From positions 133,049,388 to 133,113,387 of the forward strand of contig NC_134644.1 of NCBI RefSeq assembly GCF_030463565.1: DNA of 64,000 nucleotides, in the 5' to 3' direction. Numbering within the stretch: the stretch's first letter is position 1; each line of letters begins with the position of its first letter. The notes below the pieces were generated by a model. The model did not search any database. It was not told the DNA's origin and worked only from the letters and a program-made list of their open reading frames with translations. Source of the DNA: Pelecanus crispus. Taxonomy: Eukaryota; Chordata; Aves; Pelecaniformes; Pelecanidae. Position numbers and translations under genes: made by a program. This document shows, piece after piece, positions 13,159-25,978 of this stretch.

Positions 13159-13977
13159 AAGATGGAGGTTTGTGGACCTGTTGGGACCATTGCCACCAGT
13201 GACAACTCTTCGAACAAGAACTTGGTACACCTTATTTCACAAATGGTGGGAATAGGTGTCAAGAAAGGGAAAGACCCCAAAGACTAAAAAGTAATCTTTG
13301 CCCCCAGAATCATGACTTTATAAGTTTTTGGAATACAACTCAGGTTTCAATTTTATATTAGTGAGGTTGTCATTTAGGGTAGAATGTAGTTCTTACCCAG
13401 AAGAGTTTTCCAGGTGTCTTCAGCTTTCTTTAAAATTCTTCCTTTGAACGATGTGATTGAAGTAATTTCTTTCTGAGGTTTGGCGGGGGGAAGTAATGAT
13501 GGAGGTAGATTTGATTTGCACCAATAAGCCTAGCGAGACAGTCTCTTTTTTCCTCCTGTGAGTAGAGATTATTCCCTTTTGCTTTATATAAAACAAGCAA
13601 ATTAATAAAATTCTCATGTTTATAAGAAACATCTGCAGGATCAAGCATAGATATGTAGAAGCTTATCAGAATAAACAGCAAACAAAACAAAAAAGTATTA
13701 TAAAATGACAGTGTCTTAGATTTCTGATTAGGAATTTGGATAGGTTTTCTCTGCTATATTGTAAAGTAAACAAAAAAGATGCAACTTTTACTGTAAAGGG
13801 TTTGTGCAGTATACATCTCACCAGCTGATTTGAACAGTATGGCTGTGATAGTCATGAGGTGCTGCATACCAAAATATAATGTCAGCAGATGGGAACATCT
13901 CTGTAGTTTGATAGATCCATATTCGTGCATACAGCAATAGATGGAAAATCATTCTTGGAATCTGCTCTGATATATAT
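13159..13977. other. Intergenic stretch between CR1 copies
   Basis: Unique-looking sequence. Short minus-strand open frames near 13420-13690 overlap each other and show no recognisable domain. Confidence 0.55.
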
Positions 13978-14519
13978 GGTGATTGTCCCCCTGTACTTGG
14001 CACTGGTGAGGCCACACCTGGAATACTGTGTCCAGTTTGGGCCCCTCAATACAAGAAAGACATTGAGGTGCTGGAGCGTGTCCAGAGAAGGGCAACAAAG
14101 CTGGTGAAAGGTCTGGAGCACAGGCCTTATGAGGAGCGGCTGAGGGAACTGGGGTTGTTTAGCCTGGAGAAGAGGAGGCTGAGGGGAGACCTTATCGCTC
14201 TCTACAACTACCTGAAAGGAGGTTGTAGTGAGGTGGGTGTTGGTCTCTTCTCCCAAGTAGTTAGCGATAGGACGAGAGGAAATGGGCTCAAGCTGCGCCA
14301 GGGGAGGTTTAGATTGGATATTAGGAAAAATTTCTTCACAGAAGGGGTAGTCAAGCATTGGAACAGGCTGCCCAGAGAGGTGGTGGAATCACCATCCCTG
14401 GAGGTGTTCAAAAAATGTGTAGACGTGGCACTTTGGGACATGGTTTAGTGGGCATGGTGGTGTTGGGTTGATGGTTGAGCTGATGATCTTAGAGGTCCTT
14501 TCCAATCTTAATGATTCCT
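13978..14519 (+). mobile_element. CR1 LINE 3' fragment with frameshifted ORF2 end
   Basis: Begins at GGTGATTGTCCCCCTGTAC inside ORF2 and carries [13 protein letters not shown], then in a shifted frame [39 protein letters not shown] and VDVALWDMV, with the stop at 14446-14448. One T is missing in the CAGTTTGGG stretch (14033-14041) compared with the copy at 63.6 kb, which causes the frame break. It ends at a degraded ATGATTCCTAG tail. Confidence 0.93.
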
Positions 14520-14598
14520 AGTTTTTACTTTCATAAAAAATAACCCAGCCACCAAGCCAGGAAACATGAAATTGCTACTCTACACTTAATTGTTTTAG

Positions 14599-14691
14599 TG
14601 GTGGACTTGGTAGTGTTAGGTTAATGGTTGGACTGGATGATCTTAAAGGTCTTTTACAAATTAAATGCTTCTATGATTCTATGATTCTATA
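14599..14691 (+). mobile_element. Very short CR1 tail
   Basis: About 90 bp consisting only of the CR1 3'UTR (GACTTGGTAGTGTTAGGTTA, then GGATGATCTTAAAGG) and a tail of ATTCTATG units. It is separated from the previous CR1 by about 80 bp of non-CR1 DNA. Confidence 0.85.
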
Positions 14692-16425
14692 TCTCTTCTG
14701 TGATTTCAAGTTAATAGAAATACACAAAGCCACTTTCTGCCCTTATAGTGAAAGTTATAGGGGAGACTTTCAACAGCAGTACACATTGGTTTCTCTTTCT
14801 ATGGTGGACGTTTTAGATTAAGTTCCTACTGATGTTGATGAGACTGGAAGCAAACCAATGCCAAATGTCTTGGGGAACTTTTACTGTGTAAGAACTCCAA
14901 AGAAGTGGCTGGTAAATGTTTTCAAAAGAAAATGCTATATGAGTCTACATAGATTTCAATATATGAATGCATGGTAGGAGAAAGTTAACAGTTCTGTGGT
15001 TAAAATGGAAAAAGCAGGAGTTTTAGTTACTAGAGAAGCTATGAAAATAATTCATTTCAGAAAGAGTTGGATGATAGCCATTTAGCAGATCTGACCTAAG
15101 TAAAATATACCAGAATCTTCAGCAAACCAAAACATTGTGACAGCCAGTATAGATGAAATGAAACAAAGTGCTATGCTTTCCATCTTTTAATCCTTTAACT
15201 TGAAGTAATTTTGAAATGAAAGAGCTTTTTAAATGAGAAGAAAACCAGAAATGTGTCATTTTGAATATAGTAAAAGGAAACAATTAATTTGCTTATTTAC
15301 AATCCAAGTGATTCAGGAAATACAAAACATATATAACTGTTTTGACTTACTACAATTTGCATTTTTTTCCCCAACAGTTGTTGGCCAAACTGTTTGCCAG
15401 GTCTGTGCAATCTTGACTCCCTTGGCTTATGTGTAAGTTACATGATACAATAAACCAAGAACACTGTCTTTCCAGGATCTCCTTTCAGAGGGCAATTGAG
15501 AGCAAAAGTCTCCAGGGCAGATTTATTATTTTACATGATCGATTGCTATTGTTCCTGTAGAAATCTAAATCTGTTTTAAAAGCTGATGACCAAAGCTGAT
15601 TTCAAACCCTACATTTCTTTGGCAGTCCTCAAAACTCTAAGAATGGAATTCAGTTCAAAGACTAGGTAACTTAAATGTACGTATCTACCTGTATGCATTT
15701 ATGTGTGAGCAAGGTGCACAGCTCCCATTCTGGTCAGTGGAGGTTTAGGTCTTGATCGGGCTGCCATCCCACAGTCAGATCCCAGAAGCCTTTTGGTCTC
15801 TTAAAACATCATGAAGTTGACAGATTTGACACTTGACTTATGGGATCCACATGCCTGTATGAAGTGAATCTAGAGATTACATGGGATACCACAGGGCATT
15901 TCAAATGGCTCTGGATACCTCTGTGTGGATAAGTGAGTCAGACGCCTTGTTGGTGCTGTCATTTCAGTTCAGAGATTTAGTTGGTTTACCCTAAAGTAGA
16001 CACACATACTTTGGCAGCTGCTGGTGTTCAGATGTCTGCTTGTGCTGGCCAGATCTCCATTGGCTATATTAGGAGTTTTGAAACCTAGCTCACGTATGGA
16101 CACCTATGGATAAGTTTCTTAATCTGTGTTCTGACTCTGTCAATCTCAAAATAGGACATTAAACTCAATTTGATTTTCCTATAGTCTTTGGTGGCACAAT
16201 TTAATATTTTATTTTTCAGACTATACCATAAATTATTTTCATCTATATATGTGGCACCCATTTTTTTCCTTTCTTTCTTGTATGCTCACCATATATTCAT
16301 GGCAAAAATCTATATTGCTCTGAAGCTAGGAACTTAAAGGCTGAAAACTTATGAAAAACACCTGCCTCAAAAATACTTTCATTACCCCCCAGATAAGCAT
16401 AACAGGCAGTGAAAATTGTGTATTT
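14692..16425. other. Intergenic stretch with no recognised gene
   Basis: AT-rich unique-looking sequence with no convincing coding segment. A short C-rich run lies just before the CR1 at 16426. Confidence 0.55.
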
Positions 16426-16662
16426 CATAGAATTATAGATTCATAGAATAGTTGGGGTTCAAAAAGACCTTTAAAGGTCATCTAGTCCAACACCCACCTG
16501 CAATGAGCAGGGACATCTTTAACTAGATCAGGTTGCTCAGAGCCCTGTCGAACCTGATATTCCAAGGGATGGGGCATCTACCACCTCTCTGGGCAACCTG
16601 TTCCAGTGCTTCACCACCCTCATTGTAAAAAATTTCTTCCTTATATCTAGTCTAAGGTAGTT
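16426..16662 (-). mobile_element. CR1 LINE 3' fragment
   Basis: The plus strand opens with TCATAGAATTATAGATTCAT, the complement of the CR1 tail, followed by the complement of the 3'UTR with the CACCTGCAATGAGCAGGGAC segment. It then runs into the ORF2 C-terminus (complement of HWNRLPREV-type sequence). It is of the same tail subfamily as the copies at 11512 and 21512 and is moderately diverged. Confidence 0.88.
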
Positions 16663-17095
16663 TCCTATTTCCTTAGTTACCTCTTGTTGCCCAGCATGTT
16701 TTTGACAATACATAAATTGTAATAATGGTTCTGTAGTGCTGGTGATAGCTGCATGTGTGTTTTATTTGGCAGGCTCCAGATACGTTATTTTCTGTATATT
16801 TTTACTGGTAGTCCTCTGCACAAAGGTTCAAGGCTGATTGACGGTGCAGTTTGGTGTACTGATCTTTAGCAATAGCTATAGTAGTGGAGCACCTTAATAA
16901 ATGCTGTTCAAGGCCAGTTTCCAAGGCTGAACATTATCACCTAATAACTTTGATCAGAGTGGTAGCAAATATTTGCATAAGTACATGCATGTGGATTCAG
17001 ACTGCTGTATTTTATTTACAGCAGTAACCGTTTGGAACAGGGTCTGTCTGAGGTCTATTCTGGAAATTGAAGTTCTTGGTTTCCACTAAACCGTC

Positions 17096-17904
17096 ATGCT
17101 TACTGGGCTCTCCTCCTCTTCTTCTGACTCCATCCTATTATATCTCCTGAGAGTCACTCTGTCTGTCACTCCTTCCCTTAACTTTTGTTCTCCTTTGCTC
17201 TTTTGTTACCTAATGCAAGCTTACTTCAGTTGTGATCATGCCATGTTCCTTTCTCTCTTGCTTCAGAGCTTGCTGAACACACCATTTATAATCACAGTCT
17301 GGGGTGCTGCTTAAGTGCTGTTCTGACCTCCCATCAATTGAATTTACACCTGCTTCATTCAAGTGATACTTCTTCCCAATGTCTTTAGCCAGGTCAAGTC
17401 TCAAAACCAATACCTCATCCTCACCCTTGGTCACCCATCAGCAATCTCCCACAGTCAGTGGTGCTCCTTTTCTTAAAATGTTACCTCTTCGCTTCTGCGT
17501 AACTGCTGTTAAGATACAGCCTTTCCTAGCCACCCTCCTAACAAAACATTCACCCACGTCCTCCCTTCTTGCTCTCTATCACTGTAGCAATTTTCTAGTG
17601 CTCTCCTGTCCTACTACATCCATTCAAATTTTTTCTGCAAAGGTAATTTATGTATACTGTGATCCGTTCTCCCTTGCCGTCTTCTCCTGCATCCTTTTTA
17701 GCACCAAAGATAAACTTTTTTCACTTTCAAGGTGCTTCATAGCTTAATCCTCGCCTGTCATCTGGTATTAACTGTCTAGTTCTCATGTTTTAGATTTGAC
17801 CAGGTCAAGATGCTTTAGTGTCAGTGATAAACTTGACATTAACCAACCTGTTGGTCTCTTCAGACCACTAGTGGCATGCTGGGAATGCTGCCTCCTTCCT
17901 TACT
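17096..17904 (+). repeat. Possible body of an ancient LINE (low certainty)
   Basis: C/T-rich sequence directly upstream of the LINE-like tail at 17905-18062. Passages such as TTGTGATCATGCCATG followed by CTTGCTTCAGAGCTTGCTG loosely recall the 3' coding edge of old L2/L3-type LINEs. The open frames at 17096-17314 and 17379-17747 give no recognisable protein. The call rests on position and faint similarity. Confidence 0.25.
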
Positions 17905-18062
17905 TGCTCTCTTCTAGGTGGATGGTTTTCACCTTGTTTTTTTTTTAGGTTGTGACCTCCTTGGGAGAAGCATGGTGGTTTTGTTCTGTTTGTATGATTC
18001 TTACAACAAAGTCCTAATCTGTGTGGAAATAATATCAAGAATAAACAACAACAGTAAGAACA
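17905..18062 (+). repeat. Ancient amniote LINE 3' end (L3/CR1-like)
   Basis: The order of motifs fits the tail shared by old amniote L3/CR1-type LINEs: GGTTGTGACCTCCTTGGGAG, then TTTGTATGATTCTTACAACA (in place of the usual cagcgcctagcac-type block), AAGTCCTAATCTGTG, and an A-rich AATAAACAACAACAGTAAGA end. It is strongly diverged, so it is much older than the typical avian CR1 copies in this window. Confidence 0.5.
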
Positions 18063-21000
18063 TTCTTAGCAGGAGGCCAAGGAATGAGCATGTAACTTCT
18101 GCCATCATTTAGCTTTAGAAACCACTCCTGGGGTGAGATTGGGCTGGCCCTTCAACCCTTGCCTCCGCCCTGCCTGTGCCAGGAGCTTCAGCAGTTAGCT
18201 TGGGTCTTCTGAATTGCAACCAGGTGTCTACCTTCTGGCATTGCAATGCCCCCACTAGGAACCTTATGTCAGCCATCTGCAGATGGCTCTGCAGTATAGC
18301 ATATCTCTGTATATCTGTATCCAGCACCCGCAGCATCTGATTATGGTTTCTGCAGATTCTGCAGAATTCCTAATGTTTTATCATATCACTAGATTTCAGG
18401 AAAAGTCCTTTACAGACTATAGTCTCTTTACAGACATAGGAGAATCTCTTCTAACTCCAGATATGCAACTTCAACAGACAACAGCTGTTTTGGTCTGTTT
18501 ACATAGGTTTGCTGTGTCTGAATAATACCTGTAAGAAGCTAATGTACCAAAAGTAGCAGGCAGAGTTAACAGAGCCTATATAATTGACTGTTGATTGCAT
18601 CATTAATGGTTTCCCCTGTCATTTTTAACATCAACTTTTAATCCTCATAACGATATTATTCCTTGTTCCAAGTTCCTACATCTGGGAAATAAAATAGCCA
18701 TGAAATTAGTCACTTCAATGTGGAGGATGTATTTTTAGAGAGACCCCTCCCCTTGACTGTTTGCCTTTCCTGAGGCTTCGCTTACTTGGGCAGAGCAGTT
18801 GAGCTGAAATGTTGCATAAAGCAGAGAGGAAGTCTTTCCCCCAGCATAAGGAGCAATTATTATTAAAGAAGTGAGCAGAGCTGAGGTCACCGTAGGTCAG
18901 CAAGGCCCAGATCTCCTCTTGCCCACTGATGCGACCCTTTGGGCAACGCGCTTCCTCACCCTGCACTTCAAACAAGCTCGTGGTGGTGAGTGATAAAGCT
19001 TTCACAGGCACCAAATGTTCATCTGTCCACAATTCTCTTGCTGGCTCTGATTTGTCTTTTGAGGCACTCCGCGTGATATAGGCCAGACATATGTATGGAT
19101 CATGGGCTGAAAAGAGACAGGGGAGGTGGCACTGATCTCTCTATAAACTGAGCGAAAGGTGAGACTGGCCATGGTGCAGCTGGCACAGGCATGTCAGAGG
19201 GGTGGCAAGGACTGGGCCCTACGCTCCTGCCAGCAAGCACTTTGCACAGGGTGTTCGCCAGCAGCTAACATGAGGACGGAGGCCTCCCAAAGCCCTCCAG
19301 AACCTCACAGAAAACCAGCCATTTTCTTGAAAAGTGCTGAGAACTTGTAGGTTGAGCACCTCCGAGAACAAGTCCGTTACTTAGGAGCCTTATACAGATC
19401 CCAAGGAAGCTCCACTCACGCTTGCTGTACTCCTGTGTACTTCCATTGGCACCTGTGGGGCATTATTCAGAAGAGAAACCTAGGGTCAAGTGGACCTCTA
19501 GCCTGACCTTTTCCAGCCTATGGTCTTCAGTGATGTTATTGTGGATGTTTATGTCTCAAGTCTGCAGTTACTGGAGACTGTGAGACATCTAATCCCCTTG
19601 CAATCAACTATTACACAAATGTTACTGAGAAATAATTACATGGCTCCTCACATTGAAGAGTTCTCAAAACAAGAGTGATTCAGTCAGCCAAGGTGTTTTA
19701 ATCTTTCAAAATCTCTGTGGGAACCTGCTATCTGATGAGATGAATTTCAGAAATTACTGTTATCTTTAAAAAGATAAGTAGGGTTTGTAGGATCTTATTT
19801 ATTTGTGAATTATGTAAAACTAACTTTTAATTTAAAAAATCTGTGTCTCTTCAGTAAATTGCTCTGGAGTGACCTCTCTCTCTTTTCGTGCCACAAGGAC
19901 CACTGAAGATCATTTGACTTGAAATGTGTCCCACAGAGTTGTCTGTCTTGGCAGAAAACAAACTAAAGTCAACAACAGTTAGCAAGCTGAGTATTTACAC
20001 TGACAGCAGTCCATTTAATAGTATGTAACCTTTTTATTGTTTAATTCTAAGGTTATTATGAGGCACTGACTGCTTTTACCACCAAACCTTCTGTATGCAG
20101 CTAGCTAAAGAAGGACAGACTGCAGGCATAATTATGATCAAGCCCCCTCTGAGTGCTGCTTAACTGTGTTGACCTTTTGTGGTGTAAATGAGAGCAGATC
20201 TTGGCCCTATCTTCAGGCTGCTGACATGCAACTGCAGCGCTCCGTGCAGTTCATAAACAGCAGATGCCTATTTGCGCTGCTACAGCTGTTTACACCAAGA
20301 CCACGAACAATATCTTTTGAAGCACGCTATTGACAACTAAGCTATCATTATCACTAAAATTTCTTTCATGAAATTTCAGGAAAAAATAGCCCATAAGTAG
20401 GTGCCTACAGTTCTGCTTCTGTTTGAGCCCAGAAATGCTGTAGTTTTGACTGAGAAGAGCAGCACTTTGCACACAGCTTTGACCCTCAGGCCATCAGGAT
20501 CCATAGACCAGGAGGTCCTCTCCCTCAGTCATTGGGGAGCTCCTCAAAGCAAGCCTCGCAGATCAAGTCCCCCCACAATGCAGTGGCAGCTTCTTCCTTT
20601 TAAAATTTAGCTAGGATGGTTTTAGCTTCATCTTGTCAAGCAGTTCCAGGCTGAACCTTAACCTTGAGAAAATCACCGGTGCGCTGCAGCTCCCAAGGGC
20701 CCCCTCCACGCTGCATCCTCCCGCTCCCAAGCCTGCCACTGCTGCCTCCAAGTGTGGCTGCTGCTGCTTCAAGCTCGCGTTCAGCCTGCTGGATGCAGAT
20801 GACTCTGCGCAGGGTAGTTTTACATGACCCTTAGCATCCAGCAAAAGTTCATCTGGTGTAGTTTCTCTGTGGATGAATCCCAGCTAGTGAACAACAGCTA
20901 TGGCCAGCATGGTTTTCTGATAAGGTGTCTTGTTTCACTAGTAAGGTCATCTTGTCACTTCCAAGAACTCCATGATGAGGTAAAGATTTCTTTTAGCCTG

Positions 21001-21511
21001 AAAACTGTAAAACATTTTCACTGCCTAGGTTCCATCTGCTCAACCAAAATGCCTCCTTCTGCTGGGTTATAAGCCGCCTGCTCTCACTCAGCTGCCTGTG
21101 TCTTGCTCCTAATCCCAAGCTCACTGTGCAATGGCACCTGGCTAGCCCCATGCAGAGCTCATCTGGGTCCAAAAAACCTTGAGCACTTAAAGTCTTTGGT
21201 GTGCCTAATCTATAATGTGCTTGTGCCTCCCTCAGGAGTTACCCCTCACTCTTACTCACCCTTTACAGGACAATAACAAGGTTGGAGTCATCCCCTGGGG
21301 TGTTGGAGAGACTGGACTCAGTTCCCTCCTCTACCTCAGTGACTTCAGTCCCATGTCAAAAATGAATTTTTTCTCAGCTAAGAGAGCACTTTAGCTATAA
21401 GGGTACCAGGAGGGAGTCATGCAAATCACCCTGTTGAATCTGTTTCCTTTTTCAGAGGAAACAGGGTACAGATTCCCTGAGAAAAGGAGTGAATGCCTGA
21501 GCTAACCTAAT
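18063..21511. other. Intergenic stretch with no recognised gene
   Basis: Mixed-composition sequence. A local GC rise at 20640-20830 contains overlapping short frames on both strands, none with a domain I know. Around 20140-20215 the words GTGTAAATGAGAGCAGATCT and TTGGCCCTA resemble fragments of old amniote interspersed repeats. Confidence 0.5.
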
Positions 21512-21709
21512 GTGGTGAAGCACTGGAACAGGTTGCCCAGAGAGGTAATGGAGGCTCCATCCCTGGAAACATTCAAGGTCATGTTGGATGGGGCTCTGAG
21601 CAACCTGATCTGGTTAAAGCTGTCCCTGCTCACTGCAGGGGGGTTGGGCTAGATGACCTCTAAAGGTCCCTTCCAACCCAAAGCATTCTATGATTCTATG
21701 ATTCTATAA
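21512..21709 (+). mobile_element. CR1 LINE 3' fragment
   Basis: Starts at GTGGTGAAGCACTGGAACAG (end of ORF2), passes CTGCTCACTGCAGGGGGGTT and GGCTAGATGACC, and ends with three ATTCTATG-type units at 21685-21708. It is the same 3' subfamily as the copies at 11512 and 16426. Confidence 0.93.
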
Positions 21710-24600
21710 TGGTTAGGGTTCTCACCTGGGAGGTAGGGTCTTTGCCCCTGTTCTGCCCAAGTCTCTTTATGCATTTTACCTAGTAAGTATGTAATGTGAA
21801 ATACTCACACAACCCATGGCAGAGGCTGCCTCCTTCCCACCAGCCTGGATCTGCCCAATATTTTTCTAATTGCTCTTATGGTCTTTAGTCTTAATTTTTT
21901 TTTTTTGTCTCCTTTCTTAAGAAAAGTACTCCTATTAGGACAGGCAGCAAAAAGAATTGCCCTGTTACAACCTTGCGGTGTCCCTGACACTGGCAAGGCA
22001 GATGACTATCGATTCCTGAAGTATTTGATTACATTAGCTGAGGCATAGCAGCCACAGACTTTGTACTCTTTTCTCCCCTCACTTGCACCTGTGTGACCCC
22101 AGTAACAGGGGTTTAACTGAGGTTAGAAAATTAGCAGCCATGGCAGCAAACCAAAATACTTGTATATAGCCCAATATATAAAAAAAAGAAGAAAACCCTA
22201 TCCAAAACTGTTCAAACTGTTCATCTGTATGTCTTTTGTCACGAAGTGGAAGCATACTTAGGAGATTATACTGGACCTTTTCAGCTGCATAACACTAGGT
22301 CAACATTAAAAAGTGGCATCGTTCCCTGCCATCCTCTGAAGATGGGCTGATATACTGCTTATGTTACAGGAGTTCAGAACTGGGCAGAAAGAGCTGGTTG
22401 CCTCTGTTGTTTTGTACCTCTTTCCCACTGAATATCAATCCATAGGTTATGGGTCCAGCTGTCCACTGAGAGTTGCTACCCCAGCAACAGAGGAGCGACA
22501 AGGGGCTGAGTGGCGAGGGCTGCACTCCCGCAGGAGCCCCTGAGTCACCCCTGTGGGACCCCGTGTACAGGCTGGCAACAGTGCTGGCTTCTGCCAATTT
22601 ACAATGGCTTTGCAGTTAAGGCATTGGACTTGGGTGGGATGCATATGGACCCTCATGCCTGCCTCTGCTGTGGTTTGTTAGCCTGGGAATAGTCTCACTC
22701 CCTCTGTGAGGAAATCTTTGAATTAGCTCTCTGGGAGAGCAATGTGAGGTGTATTAAAGCTGGCCGTTTAAAAGTATGCAGATCTGTATTGTTACTACTA
22801 CAAGATAGTTGTGTTGCATGAACGTTTGGGAGTTCTGGCCATTCCTTAGTCATATCTGCCCTAGCAGGAGTATATCTCTTTTCCATTGAACTTGGATTTA
22901 TCAAGATTTCTTTGAAAATGAAACTTTGTACTTTGCATATTGGAGTAAATAATTTTTAAAGCAAAGTTGTTCATCATATGCATCAATATGTATTATGAAT
23001 TTTTTAAAAAAATAGTTATTTTAATTGCAAATAGACTTTTAAGAGCATTAGTTTAGATTATTTCCATTAGAAATTTGTAGGGATTTATGCAAGTTGCAAT
23101 GAAGCACTTTTTGTTCTAGAATGTCAACAATTTTAGCATTGGCTTCAAAGCCAAACACAAATTTGTAAATAGCAGTCCAGCCTGACAGAACTTCACAATT
23201 GTTATTTGCTTGCTCTTCAACTTCTTGGTGCAAAATTGGCAGAAGGGTATAGACAAAACCTAACATATTTATAGCGTTTATCTGGTGTATTCTGAACATT
23301 AAAGACTGATCTAGTCCTCACTGAAAAAAAGAATATGAAACTGTAAACCTCAAATAGAAGCTGAACCTTCTCCCTATATGCCTGCTGCAATGAAAAATGT
23401 GGCATGCTTCCCCGTAGCTGAACTTCCAGTTAAAATGCTGAAGTCCCTGCGAAGGGATTGAAGGACCAGAGAGACCACACCAATACCTTTCCTAATACCC
23501 TCTGTGGATTTGCCAATGTGGCAAGTAGCCGGAAGGAATGAAAAAGGAATGTTACAAGGGGAAGATTTAGTAGTTGAGTGAGGAGTGGGTTTCAGGGTCC
23601 CAGGAAAGAAAACAGGCATTTGACCTAATGCACACACTGTCAGCATAGTGGGGAAGACTGGGTAATGAGATTGGGCCAGTCAAGCAAAGCCCTGAGAACA
23701 TAATTCCAGTGGACCAGGATTATCACACAGCAGGGGAAGGAGGAAGAAGTGCCAAGTAGTCAATGCAAACATGGAGACGCTGGCTTTTGTATCTCCTGTG
23801 CTGTCTCTGAGAGCATCAACACTTGGGAATAAAGCCAGTAGCCTCCCCACAATGTTCAGAGCTTGGTTTTAATCTGCAGGGTGAATCCTGCAGTGTTTTT
23901 ACCTTCCCCTCGGTTCTCTGCTGTTGGCATTCCTTGGGTAGCTGCAAGTCAGATCAGCTCTAGAAGCTACTGAATTTCTCATAGAACAAGGGAGCTGAAA
24001 GAAAACATTAAACCACAGTGAGAGCAGTTTGGAGCAGTCAGTTTGAAGGAGACAAGGGGATGTAAAAGAAGGCTTAATTTTCCAGGGAACCTAGAACTAG
24101 TTTAGGAGTCATCACTTTATCTTTTGTTATCTGCTGTTGTAATTCTATGTTGAATTCCTTTTCATCAAGGAAGGGTATTTTGCTTAAAACATTGCATAGC
24201 CTTGCTACCCTCAAAAACTGTTGATTTAAGCAGGATTTGTTTAAGACAGGGGGAGTAGATACTCTAACGGTAATAATATGAGCCAGGGTACATGTAATTA
24301 TGATAATGTCAGGCTTTCATGTGTTCTCTGAGTCAGTGCTAACTTACATTGAATGTTCTATAATTTATATAAATCATACAAAAATATAATTGACAGAAGT
24401 ATGAAAACAAGCTGTACCTAAAGACTGGATACTTCCCTTACTAAGAGAACCAAAAGTAATAATTCAAAAGCACTTGATTATACATAACTGTTTAATATTA
24501 TACTATTGCAAATGGCAACCAATTGGTGTTCTCTGTTCTCTTTTGAAAATGAAAAAAGATTAAATAAAATTACAAAGACAACACACAGGTAATAAATAAT
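21710..24600. other. Intergenic stretch with no recognised gene
   Basis: AT-rich sequence with no recognisable exon. A minus-strand frame at 23048-23299 encodes an ordinary-looking 83-residue peptide that I cannot place. It has no splice or neighbouring support, so I leave it unannotated. Confidence 0.5.
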
Positions 24601-24618
24601 CACACACTACAGAATCCT

Positions 24619-24624
24619 TTTATT
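24619..24624 (-). terminator. CYP7A1: Candidate distal poly(A) signal of CYP7A1
   Basis: AATAAA on the minus strand (plus TTTATT), about 1.35 kb beyond the CYP7A1 stop. This would give a 3'UTR close to the length known for mammalian CYP7A1. Confidence 0.4.
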
Positions 24625-25366
24625 TACCTTTTAATATTTAGCACAGTAGGTAGTGAGAAAAGAAACTGATACATAATTTAAAGCAGTTCTAGGACTCAAT
24701 CCAAAATTCCATGTTTAGGAAGAGCTCTATCAGCTAGACTGGATGTCTTGCCAGAATGTGAAATTTGAAAATATCTAATAGTCTTGTATCTCATCTTCTG
24801 TGATGAGGCTTACTTTTGAGTCAAGGACAAAAGGTCAGACCATAAGTCCTTAGAAACATACAAAACCAGGATAACAACAATATTTTAAGTCCATTTGTTC
24901 TTTTCATTGGCAGATGATAAGAAAGCGATCTCTTTCAGCTTGATGATGTTTCATTAAAAAATGGACTTTTGTGACATCTATCCATCCATCATTTGCAGCA
25001 GAAAAGGACAGGGATGTTACAGAGAACCAAATTATATTAGCCCTGGTACGACTGCTCTTACAGACATGCCACCACTAAAAGTGAAATGTGTAGGTGTACT
25101 ACTCATGATAACTTTAATGGAATTAGACTGGGAAGACTTAAGGAGTATGACCGATGGAGGCTTCTGGAAATCTGGAGTTCAGAGAATGGTGCAAAATCCA
25201 ACCAGAATCACTGGTGAATATATGGTGGCTATTTATTTATCTCCACATTGGCATTTGAGCTGGCTAGTTTAAAGCTGGCTTAGGTGGCTTTGGTGTAAAT
25301 CTTTGAGAATGTTAAGACATTAAAATGACAAACAGTCTAGAGATGCATTTGGTTCAGCCAACATCA

Positions 25367-25372
25367 TTTATT
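25367..25372 (-). terminator. CYP7A1: Candidate proximal poly(A) signal of CYP7A1
   Basis: AATAAA on the minus strand, about 610 nt beyond the stop. It competes with hexamers at 25884-25889 and 24619-24624. Confidence 0.35.
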
Positions 25373-25978
25373 TTAATACAGTTACAACTTTCTGAAAAGA
25401 AGTATATTATAATGAATATAATACAAGTTTTGCAGTTTCACTAGAACGTGAACAATTTTGTAGATTTTCTTCAAGTCTTTTTCTAGTTTTTCATAAAACC
25501 ATAAAGGTACTTCCCCAGGAAACTCTCCCATCCCTACTGTGAATCTGCCTTTATACAACAAAATTTTTATTTCACCTGTGGGGAGAACCACCTTCCCCAA
25601 CTGTAGTTGAATTTTGACAATTATTTTGAATTAGCTGATGAAATTCTAACTAACTCTGGGAAAGTATTTGCTGACAGAAAAAAAAAGAAAAGAACTACTG
25701 TACATGTACAATTCAGAATCTTAACTTGCATTTCAAAATGGTTGGTAAAAGGGGAAACATTTGTATCAGCACAGTGCATTAAACCCACTGCATGCTGGTA
25801 CCATAATGGTATACATTATGCATTTTCCATTAGACTGATGAATTAGCATCTTCATATAGATTTTCCCCCAAGACTTGCAACGTTTTATTTGCATATATAC
25901 ATAAAATATATATAAAGTCTATGTTATACAGTGTATTTATATAGTACATCATTTATATGTATAATATAAAATATATAT

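Larger units (their letters stand above)
24610..25978 (-). other. CYP7A1: CYP7A1 3'UTR (probable extent)
   Basis: Very AT-rich sequence follows the stop codon, with long alternating A/T runs at 25895-25978. AATAAA hexamers on the minus strand occur at 25884-25889, 25367-25372 and 24619-24624, so alternative polyadenylation is possible. AU-rich 3'UTR sequence is known in mammalian CYP7A1, where it makes the mRNA short-lived. Whether that holds here is inference. Confidence 0.55.

Noticed and set aside
23048-23299. 83-codon minus-strand frame with a natural-looking peptide
   Set aside because: I could not relate it to any family. No flanking exons, start context or conservation evidence is available.
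24961-25272. 103-codon plus-strand frame
   Set aside because: It lies antisense to the inferred CYP7A1 3'UTR and shows no recognisable domain.
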